From contig NZ_MDKB01000004.1 of the NCBI RefSeq assembly GCF_001715295.1, positions 501,204-565,203 on the forward strand: a DNA stretch of 64,000 nt, written 5' to 3'. Positions 16,937-25,221 of the stretch are shown piece after piece. The notes below the pieces were generated by a model. That model saw only the letters and a list, made by a program, of their open reading frames with translations. It searched no databases and was not told the origin of the DNA. Position 1 is the stretch's first letter. Each line of letters opens with the position of its first letter. A program made the translations under genes and the position numbers. This DNA is from Streptomyces griseus. Lineage in GTDB: Bacteria; Actinomycetota; Actinomycetes; Streptomycetales; Streptomycetaceae.

Positions 16937-18400
16937 ATGACGACGGAAACCGACGCGGTGGACCGCCGCGAGGACGCTTCGGACCCACGGCGCTGGTGGG
17001 CGCTGACAGTGATCTCGGTGGCGACGCTGATGGTGGTGCTGGACGCCTCCGTCATCAACATCGCCCTCCCGCACGCCCAGGCCGACCTGGGCATCAGCGA
17101 CGCGAACCGGCAGTGGGCGGTGACCGCCTACGCCCTCACCTTCGGCGGTCTGCTGCTGCTCGGGGGTCGCGTCGTCGACTTCGTCGGCCGCAAGCGGGTC
17201 TTCCTGATCGGCCTGGTCGGTTTCGCCGCCGCCTCCATGCTCGCGGGCATCGCCCCGAACGGGATGACGCTGTTCGCCGGACGCGCCCTGCAAGGCGTGT
17301 TCGCCGCCCTGCTGGCCCCCGCCGCACTGTCCCTGATCGCGGTCACCTTCACCGACCCACGCGAGCGGGCCAAGGCGTTCGGCGTCTACGGCGCCCTGCA
17401 AGGTGCGGGCGGTGCGGTCGGACTGATCGCGGGCGGCCTGCTGACCGAGTACACCAGCTGGCGCTGGTGCCTGTTCGTCAACACCCCCATCGCCCTCGCC
17501 GTGGCCCTGGCCGCCCTGCCGGTCCTCAAGGAGAGCCGCGCCGAGGGCCCTCGCCGCTACGACATCCCTGGCGCCCTGCTGGTCACCACCGGCCTGGTCG
17601 CCGTCGTCTGGGGCTTCACCCATGCCGCGGAAGCGGGCTGGAACACTCCGGCGACCTGGCTCCTGCTCGTCGCCGGCCTGGCGCTGCTGGCCTCGTTCGT
17701 CCTGGTCGAGCGGCGCACCGCCGACCCGTTGCTGCCGCTGCGCGTCATCTGGGATCGGGACCGCGGCGGCGCGTTCCTCGCCTCCCTGCTGATCGGGGCG
17801 GGCATGTTCGGCCTGTTGCTGTTCCTGACCTACTACCTCCAGGTCAACCTCGGCTACCAGCCGCTGCGCGCGGGGCTGGCGTTCCTGCCCTTCAGCGCCG
17901 GCATCATCGCCGCGGCCGCCTTCGGCGCCCCGCTGGTCACCCGGCTCGGTCCGAAGACGCTGATGACGGCGGGCACGGCCGTCACCCTGGCCGGCACCCT
18001 GGTGTTGACGCTGCTCAAGCCCACCGAGGGCTACCTGACCGTCGTGCTGCCCGCCATGATCCTGACCGGTCTCGGTCTGGGCGCGTTCTTCGTCGCCCTG
18101 CCCAACACCGCCCTTGCCGGTATCTCCCCGTCCGACACCGGTGTCGCCAGCGCGATGATCAGCACCACGCAGCAGGTCGGCGGCGCAGTCGGCCCCGCCC
18201 TCCTCAACACCCTGTACGTCTCCGCCCTCACCGGGTTTCTCGCCGACCGCACCGGCGCCGTGTCGCAGGCGGTCCGGCTGGAAGGATACGTGCGCGGTTA
18301 CCGGGTCGCCTTCCTTGCCAGCGCCGCCCTGTTCGCCCTCGCCCTCGCGGCCGCCGGTCTGCTCATCACCCGCCGCCGCACCAGCGCCGCCACCTCCTGA
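16937..18400 (+). CDS. MFS drug-efflux transporter, DHA2 family (14 TM)
   Basis: A 487-residue protein with about 14 hydrophobic segments. MVVLDASVINIALPHAQADL in segment 1, GGRVVDFVGRKRVFLIGLVG in the first cytoplasmic loop and ALQGVFAALLAPAALSLI are EmrB/QacA hallmarks. GAGGAVGLIAGGLLTEYTSW is the antiporter motif C region typical of exporters. Located in the cytoplasmic membrane, it would pump hydrophobic compounds out using protons. It is divergent from the XRE-cupin repressor and followed after 25 bp by a methyltransferase, likely one regulated unit. Confidence 0.9.
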   Translation: MTTETDAVDRREDASDPRRWWALTVISVATLMVVLDASVINIALPHAQADLGISDANRQWAVTAYALTFGGLLLLGGRVVDFVGRKRVFLIGLVGFAAASMLAGIAPNGMTLFAGRALQGVFAALLAPAALSLIAVTFTDPRERAKAFGVYGALQGAGGAVGLIAGGLLTEYTSWRWCLFVNTPIALAVALAALPVLKESRAEGPRRYDIPGALLVTTGLVAVVWGFTHAAEAGWNTPATWLLLVAGLALLASFVLVERRTADPLLPLRVIWDRDRGGAFLASLLIGAGMFGLLLFLTYYLQVNLGYQPLRAGLAFLPFSAGIIAAAAFGAPLVTRLGPKTLMTAGTAVTLAGTLVLTLLKPTEGYLTVVLPAMILTGLGLGAFFVALPNTALAGISPSDTGVASAMISTTQQVGGAVGPALLNTLYVSALTGFLADRTGAVSQAVRLEGYVRGYRVAFLASAALFALALAAAGLLITRRRTSAATS

Positions 18401-18425
18401 CCACCCGCACCGAAAGGCCCCGCAC

Positions 18426-19058
18426 ATGAACAGCACCAACGAGTCCGCCGCGTTCTGGGAGAAGCACTACGCCGGCATGGACGCGCAGTGGGGCACCAAG
18501 CCCAACGCCGTCCTCACCGCCCTGCTCGCCGACCTGGCCCCCGCCCCCGGCACAGCCCTGGACCTGGGCTGCGGCCACGGCGGCGACGCACTCTGGCTCG
18601 CCGCCCAGGGCTGGGACGTCACACCCGTCGACGTCTCGCAGACCGCCCTCGACCGCGTGGCGGCAGCCGCCGCGGCCAGCGGCCTCACCGACCGGATCCA
18701 CCCCCAGCAGCACGACCTCTCCGAGACGTTCCCCGACGGCGCCTGGGACCTGGTCACCGCCACCTACTTCCACACCCCCGTCACCATCGCCCGTGAGAGC
18801 GTCCTGCGGCGAGCCGCCCAGGCCGTAGCACCCGGCGGACGGCTGATCGTGATCGAACACGCCTCCACCGCCCCCTGGTCCTGGCAGGCCGGCCAGGACA
18901 TCCAGTACCCCACCCCCGACGACGTCATCGCCTCGCTCCAGCTCGACGACACCTGGGCCGTCGAACGAGGCGAGGCACCCCAGCGCACCGCCACCGGACC
19001 CGAAGGACGGACCGCGACCGTCACCGACAACGTCATCGCCGTCCGTCGCACCGGCTGA
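18426..19058 (+). CDS. Class I SAM-dependent methyltransferase
   Basis: A 210-residue Rossmann methyltransferase. The SAM-binding motif I is TALDLGCGHGGDALWLAAQG (about 41-60); VTPVDVSQTALDRV supplies the acidic residue binding the ribose, and GAWDLVTATYFHTP is motif II. The general layout (WEKHYAGMDAQWGTKPN start) resembles TehB/thiopurine methyltransferase-like detoxification enzymes. Co-transcription with the MFS pump suggests modification and export of a toxic compound. The substrate is unknown. Confidence 0.82.
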   Translation: MNSTNESAAFWEKHYAGMDAQWGTKPNAVLTALLADLAPAPGTALDLGCGHGGDALWLAAQGWDVTPVDVSQTALDRVAAAAAASGLTDRIHPQQHDLSETFPDGAWDLVTATYFHTPVTIARESVLRRAAQAVAPGGRLIVIEHASTAPWSWQAGQDIQYPTPDDVIASLQLDDTWAVERGEAPQRTATGPEGRTATVTDNVIAVRRTG

Positions 19059-19146
19059 CACGCACACGAGACCGAGCCGCAGCCCTCCTCCGGCCCCGCA
19101 CCACCCCTGGCGTCCGCCGAAAGCACCCGATGAAACCGGCGCCGCT

Positions 19147-19376
19147 TCACCCCGGTCCGCCGTCGTCCTCGTCCAGCTCCTGCGCGTCCGGACCGCGCAG
19201 CGGACGCAGGGCGCCGGCCGCCGGGGTGGGGACGATGAACCTGTAACGGCCGAGCGGGTTCAGCTTGCGGTTCTCGTCGTCGAGGAAGAAGAACCGCTCC
19301 AGCTCCGGCCGAGTCGGCTCCTCATCGAACTTGCGTATGACGACGCCTGCTCGTCGGTCAGGAACTCCACTGGCAT
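19147..19376 (-). pseudogene. Internally deleted Tn3-family transposase remnant
   Basis: It starts with MPVEFLTDEQ, the N-terminus of actinobacterial Tn3 transposases. After a frame change it continues RPELERFFFLDDENRKL (the N-terminal DUF4158 region) and then jumps to LGRYRFIVPTPAAGALRPLR and a DEDDGG tail, which resembles the C-terminus of the same family. About 900 residues between the two ends are absent. The call is from memory of the family. Confidence 0.6.
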
Positions 19377-19764
19377 GAGCGTGAAGCTATCGGCGCCCGA
19401 AGCCGCTCAGGGAGCTTCTGCCGAACGACGCTGCCCGGCCTCCCACCTGTGCTGAAGGCCGTGATCACCTGCTTATGAGCGTCAACCCCGAAAGTTCGGG
19501 GCGCCGATCAGGTCCCCGGTGCGGCAGACCCGACGGGCGGCACGCCGGTGGACAAGGCGCCACCGGCCGACGGCCTGGCGACGCCGGGGGATCCGATCGG
19601 CAGTCAGCGCCGAAGGCCGATCACCCCACCGTGCTGACCGCCAGCGACGGGCCGGGGCGAGTTCTGCCATCCGTTTTCGTCCTTTGTGCCTTCGTCTGCT
19701 TGAGGTGTCGGTCGGGCCTCAGCCCGGGAACAGGATGTGCTTGTTCGGAAGTGCAGGACAGCCC
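19377..19764. other. Gene-free stretch with a small hairpin
   Basis: No gene recognised. CCCCGAA-AG-TTCGGGG at 19486-19501 is a perfect 7-bp hairpin without a T-run. The rest shows no structure I can interpret. Confidence 0.4.
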
Positions 19765-20517
19765 TCAGAGCTGTGTGACGCCGCCGTCGACGAACAGTTC
19801 CGCGCCGGTGGTGAAACTGCTTTGACCGCCGGCCAGGTAGAGGGCGGCGGCGGCGACCTCGTCGGGACGGCCGAGGCGGCCGAGCGGGGTCGGTGGGGCG
19901 AGCTCGGCCGCGGTGGGCTGATCGCCGTGCGGGAAGGCGGCGAGGAGCTCGTCCAGGCCGGAGGTCTCGACAGGGCCGGGGGTCAGGGCGTTGACGCGGA
20001 TTCCCCGGCCGGTCAGCTCGGCGGCCCAGGTACGGGCGAGGCTGCGGATCGCGGCCTTGGTGGCGGCGTAGACGCCCAGGCCCGGGGTGGCCCGTAGGGC
20101 CGAGCTGGAGGAGAGCAGCACCACCGAGGCGCCGGCCGTCAGCAGTGGCAGCGCCTTCTGGACGGTGAAGACCGTGCCCTTGAAATTGATCGAGGCGGTG
20201 CGGTCGTACTCCTCCTCGGTGATCGCACCGAGCGGGCCGTACTCCCCCACCCCGGCGTTGGCCACCACTATGTCCAGGCGGCCACTGCGGTTCGTGATCT
20301 CGGCGAAGAGCCGGTCGAGGTCACCGAGGTCCGAGACATCGCCCTGGACGGCGACGCCTCGGGCGCCGACCTGCGCTACGGCGGCGCCCAGCTCGGCCTT
20401 GCGGCGCCCGGTCAGGTAGACGGTCGCCCCCTCGGCGGCGAAACGGCGGGCGATCGCCAGGCCGATGCCGCTCGAGGCCCCGGTGACCAGGGCGATCTTG
20501 TCGTCCAGCTGTCCCAT
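19765..20517 (-). CDS. Short-chain dehydrogenase/reductase
   Basis: A 250-residue classical SDR. TGASSGIG (13-20) is the cofactor loop, with GRR after strand 2 suggesting NADP(H). NAGVGEYG, the catalytic Ser in VVLLSSSSAL and YAATK are present, with a FVDGGVTQL-type C-terminus. A strong palindrome 20 bp upstream and the neighbouring Rrf2 gene suggest it is induced by the Rrf2 regulator. The substrate is unknown; members act on quinones, sugars or 3-oxoacyl groups. Confidence 0.88.
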   Translation of the reverse strand: MGQLDDKIALVTGASSGIGLAIARRFAAEGATVYLTGRRKAELGAAVAQVGARGVAVQGDVSDLGDLDRLFAEITNRSGRLDIVVANAGVGEYGPLGAITEEEYDRTASINFKGTVFTVQKALPLLTAGASVVLLSSSSALRATPGLGVYAATKAAIRSLARTWAAELTGRGIRVNALTPGPVETSGLDELLAAFPHGDQPTAAELAPPTPLGRLGRPDEVAAAALYLAGGQSSFTTGAELFVDGGVTQL

Positions 20518-20536
20518 GAGATTCTCCGATCCTTGA

Positions 20537-20555
20537 TGTAATCATTGTTGTTACA
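20537..20555. promoter_or_regulatory. Rrf2-type operator before the SDR
   Basis: TGTAATCATTGTTGTTACA is a 19-bp imperfect palindrome with TGTAA/TTACA ends, 20 bp upstream of the SDR start. A related sequence precedes the Rrf2 gene at 21081. Confidence 0.6.
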
Positions 20556-20613
20556 TTTACGGGCGTAGAAGGCAACCTCCCCCGGTCAGGGGAAGTTGAC
20601 GACCCCGGGCTTT

Positions 20614-21057
20614 TCAGGCGGCTTGCAAGACGTCCCGCAGCACGTCCTCCAGCGTGGTCTTGGCCAGTTCCCTGCGCAGGGCGGCCTCCACGTCGTCGTA
20701 CACGGCGCTCATCGCCGGCCCGATGCCGTGGCCCACGACGCACTCAGGGTTCGGTGTCGCGCGGTGCAGGGCGAAGACCGGTCCCGGTTCGATCGCCTGG
20801 TAGACGTCGAGCAGGGTGATCGCCGCCAGGTCCCGCCCGAGCATCCAGCCCGCCCCAACCCCCCGCCGTGAATCGGCCAGGCCGGCCTTGCGCAACTCGC
20901 CCAGCAGACGGCGGATCACCACCGGGTTGGTGTTGACGCTCGTCGCGATCTGCTCGGAGGTGGCGACCTCGTGGCCGCGCCGCTGATAGAGCCCGATCCA
21001 TGTCAGGGCGTGCGCCGCAATGGTCAGTCTGCTGTTCGCGCTCACGTCGGACTCCAC
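20614..21057 (-). CDS. Rrf2-family transcriptional regulator
   Basis: A 147-residue winged-helix protein of the Rrf2 family: an N-terminal ALTWIGLYQRRGHEVATSEQ helix pair, recognition region TNPVVIRRLLGELRKAGLAD, wing GVGAGWMLGRDLAAITLLDV, and C-terminal dimerisation helix. It has a single Cys (NPECVVG), whereas Fe-S sensors such as NsrR and IscR have three, so it probably senses something other than a cluster ligand, as YwnA/HypR-like redox members do. It sits behind the SDR gene's promoter and is likely its repressor. Confidence 0.85.
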   Translation of the reverse strand: MESDVSANSRLTIAAHALTWIGLYQRRGHEVATSEQIATSVNTNPVVIRRLLGELRKAGLADSRRGVGAGWMLGRDLAAITLLDVYQAIEPGPVFALHRATPNPECVVGHGIGPAMSAVYDDVEAALRRELAKTTLEDVLRDVLQAA

Positions 21058-21080
21058 CTCCCCAGTTCCTCCGGTCCAGT

Positions 21081-21099
21081 CGTAACAATAGTTATTACA
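21081..21099. promoter_or_regulatory. Rrf2-type operator before the regulator
   Basis: GTAACAATAGTTATTAC is a near-perfect palindrome that on the other strand reads TGTAATAACTATTGTTAC, like the site at 20537. It is 24 bp upstream of the Rrf2 start and fits autoregulation. Confidence 0.6.
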
Positions 21100-21244
21100 G
21101 TGCCGTACGGCAAGTTCTACGGTGCCGGCCGGATCGGCCCCCGGGAGGACGCCGAACCGTCAGCCCACACCCGCACCGTCGGCCTCTCGGAGTCCGAGTC
21201 GTCGTTTTGACCTTCAAGCCGCTTGAACCTCGACAATCGCAGGC

Positions 21245-22321
21245 ATGGACGACACCGACGCGCTGATGAGCATCGGCGCTTTCGCACGCCGGGTGGGACT
21301 GGCGCCGAGCGCCCTGCGGTTCTACGACGACTGCGACATGCTGCGTCCCGCCTACGTGGACGCTGTGACCGGGTATCGCTACTACGCCCACGGCCAGCAA
21401 GCCCGCGCGGTCCTGGTCCGTCGGCTCCGCGAAGCCGGGATGCCACTGACCGATGTCCCAGTGGTACTCGACGGTACCCGCGAGCAGGCCCGCGCCATTC
21501 TGGAAGGGCATGCCGGAAAGGCACGCGAGACGGCGGCGTCGGCCCAGTCGGCGATCGAGGAGATCCTCCGCGATCTCCTGGGTGAGCGCCGGGTCACGGT
21601 GCGACTCGGCGGAGCGGAGCTGGCCAGCGCCGTACGCCAGGTCGCCCCAGCAGTGGCGTCCGCTCCTGTGCGGGAGGAGTTCCCGGTACTCGGCTGCGTC
21701 CTGATCGAACTCGAACGCCAGGAAGTGCGGCTGGTGGCCACGGACCGCTACCGTTTGGCGGTCCGCGCGTTGCGGCCCTCCTCTTTCGAGGGCGCCCACT
21801 GTCGCGTCCTGGCCGGTGTCACGGAGCTGAAGGACATCGCGTCCTGGGCCATGCGGTTCCCAGACATCAGCATCGAGGTGGAGCGGCAGAGGGTGCGGCT
21901 GCACGTCGACGGTGCGGAACGTGTCCTCCCCACCGTCGACGAGACGTTTCCCGACTACCGGATGATCCTGGACAGCCTGCCGGCCACCCGGCACCGGATC
22001 ATCGCGGACCGGACCGCTCTTCGCGCGGCCATCGCCGATGCCGGACACGACGGGCCACTCACCCTGCATACCGACGAGCAGCAGCTCATCCTCGCGTCCC
22101 GCGGACCGGTCATATCCAGGCTTTCCGCCGTCTGCACAGGAGCGTCCGTGCGCATTGCCTTCGACCCGGGAGTGCTTCTTCCGGCGCTCGACGTCGGCGT
22201 CGGCCCCGACGTGCTGCTGGAAATCTCCTCGCCGGCCCAGCCCGTCGTTGTCCGCTCCGCCGACCAGGGCAGTTTCACCACCTTGGTCATGCCGGTCCGC
22301 GACACCTCGACGGACGCATGA
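21245..22321 (+). CDS. MerR-type HTH fused to a DNA polymerase III beta-clamp-like region
   Basis: A 358-residue protein. Residues 7-75 are a MerR HTH (MSIGAFARRVGLAPSALRFY, then VTGYRYYAHGQQARAV) with a following coiled helix to about 115. Residues 118-350 resemble DnaN: VLGCVLIELERQEVRLVATD and RYRLAVRAL match clamp domain 2, FPDYRMILDSLPATRHRIIA the domain 2/3 segment, and VLLEISSPAQPVVVRSADQG plus TTLVMPVR the clamp C-terminus. The first clamp domain is shortened. No DNA polymerase gene is nearby. It overlaps the next gene by ATGA. The ligand or partner of the clamp part is unknown. Confidence 0.82.
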   Translation: MDDTDALMSIGAFARRVGLAPSALRFYDDCDMLRPAYVDAVTGYRYYAHGQQARAVLVRRLREAGMPLTDVPVVLDGTREQARAILEGHAGKARETAASAQSAIEEILRDLLGERRVTVRLGGAELASAVRQVAPAVASAPVREEFPVLGCVLIELERQEVRLVATDRYRLAVRALRPSSFEGAHCRVLAGVTELKDIASWAMRFPDISIEVERQRVRLHVDGAERVLPTVDETFPDYRMILDSLPATRHRIIADRTALRAAIADAGHDGPLTLHTDEQQLILASRGPVISRLSAVCTGASVRIAFDPGVLLPALDVGVGPDVLLEISSPAQPVVVRSADQGSFTTLVMPVRDTSTDA

Positions 22322-23016
22322 CCCTTCGACCGATCGATCGAGAGAGCGAGATCATGGACCCGAGTAACCCCGTCGTCAGGCTGTGCTCCCAGGGCATGCA
22401 GGCCGAGGCCGAAGGCCGGGACATCGACGCCCGCAGCCTTTTCGAGCAGGCCTGGGAGACCGCCGGTGACGACTACGAGGCATGTGTCGCCGCCCACTAC
22501 CTGGCGCGGCACCAGCCGACGCCCGAACAGACCCTGCACTGGAACCAGGAGTGTCTCAACCGTGCGGACCTGGTGGGCGACGACCGGGTTACGGGCTTCT
22601 ACGCCTCTCTGCACGTGAACATGGCCAAGGCGTACGGGGATCTTGACGAGCCCGGCAGAGCACGCGAGCACTACCAGCTGGCCGCCGCCCACATCGATGA
22701 GGTTCCGCCAGGGCAGTACGCCGACTGGACCCGCATAGCCATCGCCGAGGGACTGCGTTCCACCGGGGCAACTGGGGATCGCCCCGCCGACGGTCTTCTG
22801 ACAGCTCTGTTCACCACGTTCTGCGAACGTGGTGACCTCAAGGCCCTGGGGCTGGTCCTGCCCGCCTACCTCGCAGATCTCGGGACGGAGGACGACCGCC
22901 TGCGGCTTGCTACGGCGTTGCACATGGTCCACGCCGCCCGGTGGCTGCCCGAAGACGAACAGAACACCCTCGGCAAGGCCATCGGCACCCTGACCAGTGC
23001 CGTCACAGCCGCCTGA
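22318..23016 (+). CDS. Helical-repeat (TPR-like) protein coupled to the MerR-clamp gene
   Basis: A 232-residue soluble protein overlapping the MerR-clamp gene by 4 nt; an ATG 36 nt further in (MDPSNPVV) is an alternative start. The sequence is a series of amphipathic helices with TPR-like spacing: RDIDARSLFEQAWETAGDDY, ACVAAHYLARHQPTPEQTLH, FYASLHVNMAKAYGDLDEPG, RAREHYQLAAAHID. No catalytic motif is visible. Coupling suggests that it acts together with the MerR-clamp protein, perhaps as a partner or modulator. I recognise no family beyond the repeat type. Confidence 0.7.
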   Translation: MTLRPIDRESEIMDPSNPVVRLCSQGMQAEAEGRDIDARSLFEQAWETAGDDYEACVAAHYLARHQPTPEQTLHWNQECLNRADLVGDDRVTGFYASLHVNMAKAYGDLDEPGRAREHYQLAAAHIDEVPPGQYADWTRIAIAEGLRSTGATGDRPADGLLTALFTTFCERGDLKALGLVLPAYLADLGTEDDRLRLATALHMVHAARWLPEDEQNTLGKAIGTLTSAVTAA

Positions 23017-23038
23017 CCCGGCCCCCGCCCCGGGCTGT

Positions 23039-23262
23039 CAGGCTGCGGCAGCGCATTCCTCCTCGGCCTCGAACTCGACGTCCGGGTGCGGGTCGAAGGC
23101 GGCGGGCCGCACCGTCAGTTCCGTGGTGGCGTAGCACCGCACGAAACCCGATCGGTCGGGCGCTGCCGCTTACGTGTGCACGGTGCAGGACCCGGAGGGC
23201 AACCTGTGGACGTTCGGCACCTACCGGGGCTTCGCCGGAGCAGGGCGCCGGGAAGAGACGGG
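23039..23262 (+). pseudogene. VOC/glyoxalase-family C-terminal remnant
   Basis: VCTVQDPEGNLWTFGTYRG (about 23179-23235) is the metal-binding C-terminal motif of VOC-family proteins, without any of the first 100 residues. On the other strand the preceding 120 bp (23039-23157) read as a C-terminus ending DVEFEAEEECAAAA, also without a beginning. Both are fragments. Confidence 0.45.
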
Positions 23263-23291
23263 AGGACCCCGGCCGGTGGGGCCGGGGTCCT
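23263..23291. terminator. Strong hairpin terminator
   Basis: AGGACCCCGGCC-GGTGG-GGCCGGGGTCCT has perfect 12-bp arms and lies 26 bp beyond the stop of the SulP gene, which is transcribed toward it. It would also stop rightward transcription from the MerR-clamp operon. Confidence 0.7.
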
Positions 23292-23316
23292 GTGCCGGGA
23301 CGTGGGGTGCCTGGGG

Positions 23317-24807
23317 TCAGTGGCTGCCGGCGAGTTCGCCGGTGAGCTTGCCGTAGAGGTCGGCGCTCAGGTCGTTCAGCCCGGTGATGTCCACGGTCTT
23401 GCCGCGCTGGGCGTACTTGGTCTCGATCGCGTCCAGGGCGGCCACTGAGGAGGCGTCCCAGACGTGGGCCTCGGACAGGTCGATGACGATCTTGTCCGGG
23501 TCGCCCGCGTAGTCGAACTGGCCGACGAGGTCGTTGGAGGAGGCGAAGAACAGCTCGCCGGTGACCCGGTGGACGACCGTGGTGCCGTCGGGGTCGAGGA
23601 CGCTGTGCACGCGGGCGAGGTGGGCGACGCGCCGGGCGAAGATGACCATGGCGGTGAGGGAGCCGATGACGACGCCGATGGCGAGGTTGGCGGTCGCGAC
23701 CACCACGATCACGGTGACGGCCATGACGGCGATCTCGCCGGCGGGCATTCGCTTGAGCGTCTTCGGCGCGACGGAGTGCCAGTCGAAGGTGGCGAAGGAC
23801 ACCATGACCATGACGGCGACCAGGGCGGCCATGGGGATGTCGGAGACGACCGGGCCGAAGGCGATGCACAGCACCATCAGGAACACGCCCGCCAGGAAGG
23901 TCGAGACACGGGTGCGGGCGCCGGAGACCTTCACGTTGATCATGGTCTGGCCGATCATGGCGCAGCCGCCCATGCCGCCGAAGAAGCCGGTGACGATGTT
24001 GGCGATGCCCTGGCCGATGGACTCCCGGGTCTTGGAGGAGTGGGTGTCGGTGATGTCGTCGACCAGCTTCGCCGTCATCAGTGACTCCATCAGGCCGACC
24101 AGCGCCATCGCGAACGCGTACGGGGCGATCGTCGTCAGGGTGTCCAGGGTGAACGGCACGTCCGGCAGTCCCGGCACGGGCAGGGAGGACGGCAGGGCGC
24201 CCTTGTCGCCGACGGTCGGCACCGCGATTCCGGCCGAGACCGTGATGACGGTGAGGATGACGATCGAGACGAGCGGGGCCGGAATCACCTTGGTGACCTT
24301 CGGGAAGAACACCATGAGCGCAAGCCCGCCGATGATCAGCGGATACACCGCCCACGGCACGTCGTGCATCTCGGGGACCTGGGCCATGAAGATCAGGATC
24401 GCGAGCGCGTTGACGAAGCCGACCATCACCGAGCGCGGCACGAACCGCATCAGCTTCGCCACCCCGAGCGCTCCGAGCGCGACCTGGATGACGCCGGCGA
24501 GGATGACCGCGGCGATCAGGTAGCCCAGGCCGTGCTCACGGTTGAGGGGGGCGATGACGAGGGCGACGGCGCCGGTGGCGGCGGAGATCATCGCGCGGCG
24601 GCCACCGACGATCGAGATGACCACGGCCATGGTGAACGAGGCGAACAGACCGATGGCCGGGTCGACCCCGGCGATGATCGAGAACGAGATCGCCTCCGGG
24701 ATCAGGGCCAGAGCGACAACCAGGCCGGCCAGGACCTCGGTGCGCCAGACCTTGGGGTTGTTCAGCCAGTCGGGCTTGAGGCCGCGCAGTCGCGCGGCGG
24801 GAGTCAC
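23317..24807 (-). CDS. SulP-family anion transporter with STAS domain
   Basis: A 496-residue inner-membrane transporter if started at GTG 24807; the start is uncertain because no good ribosome site is visible and the frame is open to 24987. LAGLVVALALIPEAISFSII (TM1), GLFASFTMAVVISIVGG and an FVPRSVMVGFVNALAILIF segment are SulP signatures. The C-terminal 90 residues (VTGELFFASSNDLVGQFDY, IVIDLSEAHVWDASSVAALD) are a STAS domain. Substrates of the family are sulfate, bicarbonate or dicarboxylates. It is divergent from a MerR gene across a perfect palindrome. Confidence 0.9.
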   Translation of the reverse strand: MTPAARLRGLKPDWLNNPKVWRTEVLAGLVVALALIPEAISFSIIAGVDPAIGLFASFTMAVVISIVGGRRAMISAATGAVALVIAPLNREHGLGYLIAAVILAGVIQVALGALGVAKLMRFVPRSVMVGFVNALAILIFMAQVPEMHDVPWAVYPLIIGGLALMVFFPKVTKVIPAPLVSIVILTVITVSAGIAVPTVGDKGALPSSLPVPGLPDVPFTLDTLTTIAPYAFAMALVGLMESLMTAKLVDDITDTHSSKTRESIGQGIANIVTGFFGGMGGCAMIGQTMINVKVSGARTRVSTFLAGVFLMVLCIAFGPVVSDIPMAALVAVMVMVSFATFDWHSVAPKTLKRMPAGEIAVMAVTVIVVVATANLAIGVVIGSLTAMVIFARRVAHLARVHSVLDPDGTTVVHRVTGELFFASSNDLVGQFDYAGDPDKIVIDLSEAHVWDASSVAALDAIETKYAQRGKTVDITGLNDLSADLYGKLTGELAGSH

Positions 24808-25140
24808 AGCAGCAGAAGACAAGGAGACGCGTACCTGTCGTGCTCGGGCACACCGCCACATGGGCCGGGGCGTGCGGGAAGGGGCGCGGGAGACCGTCCG
24901 GCATCCTGCGGGCGGCCCGAGGGCGGGCCGGGAAGTCGTGGAGGACGCGAGCCTCGGGGCCTGGGCGGTGCCCGGCCGGGCGGTCACATCCGAGGGCGAA
25001 GGATCACGGCGGGCAGGGGGCGGCGATCAGCGTCATGGGCTCGCGCACGCTTTCTCCTGCAAGAATCGGATCTTCGCCGGGGGCGCCATCGGCCCCGGAA
25101 CGGCAGCAGCGGGCGGCAGGGGCCGCCTCACCATCATCAA

Positions 25141-25164
25141 CTCTACCCTAACGTTAGGGTAGAG
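25141..25164. promoter_or_regulatory. 24-bp perfect palindrome: MerR operator
   Basis: Two perfect 12-bp arms (left arm CTCTACCCTAAC) lie between the divergent SulP and MerR genes, 57 bp before the MerR start. A long dyad of this kind between -35 and -10 elements is what MerR activators bind. Confidence 0.65.
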
Positions 25165-25221
25165 GTTGGTCGGTCGCACGGGACGCGGCTCGCCACGACG
25201 GGAAGGGCCAAGGACACGGAC

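Noticed and set aside
16208..18439. A 743-codon minus-strand open frame across the MFS gene
   Set aside because: Only its last 195 codons are a gene (XRE-cupin). The rest is antisense to a clear MFS transporter and is Gly/Gln-rich, a GC-bias artefact.
19486..19501. Hairpin as riboswitch or attenuator
   Set aside because: A single 7-bp stem without conserved loop, T-run or adjacent downstream gene.
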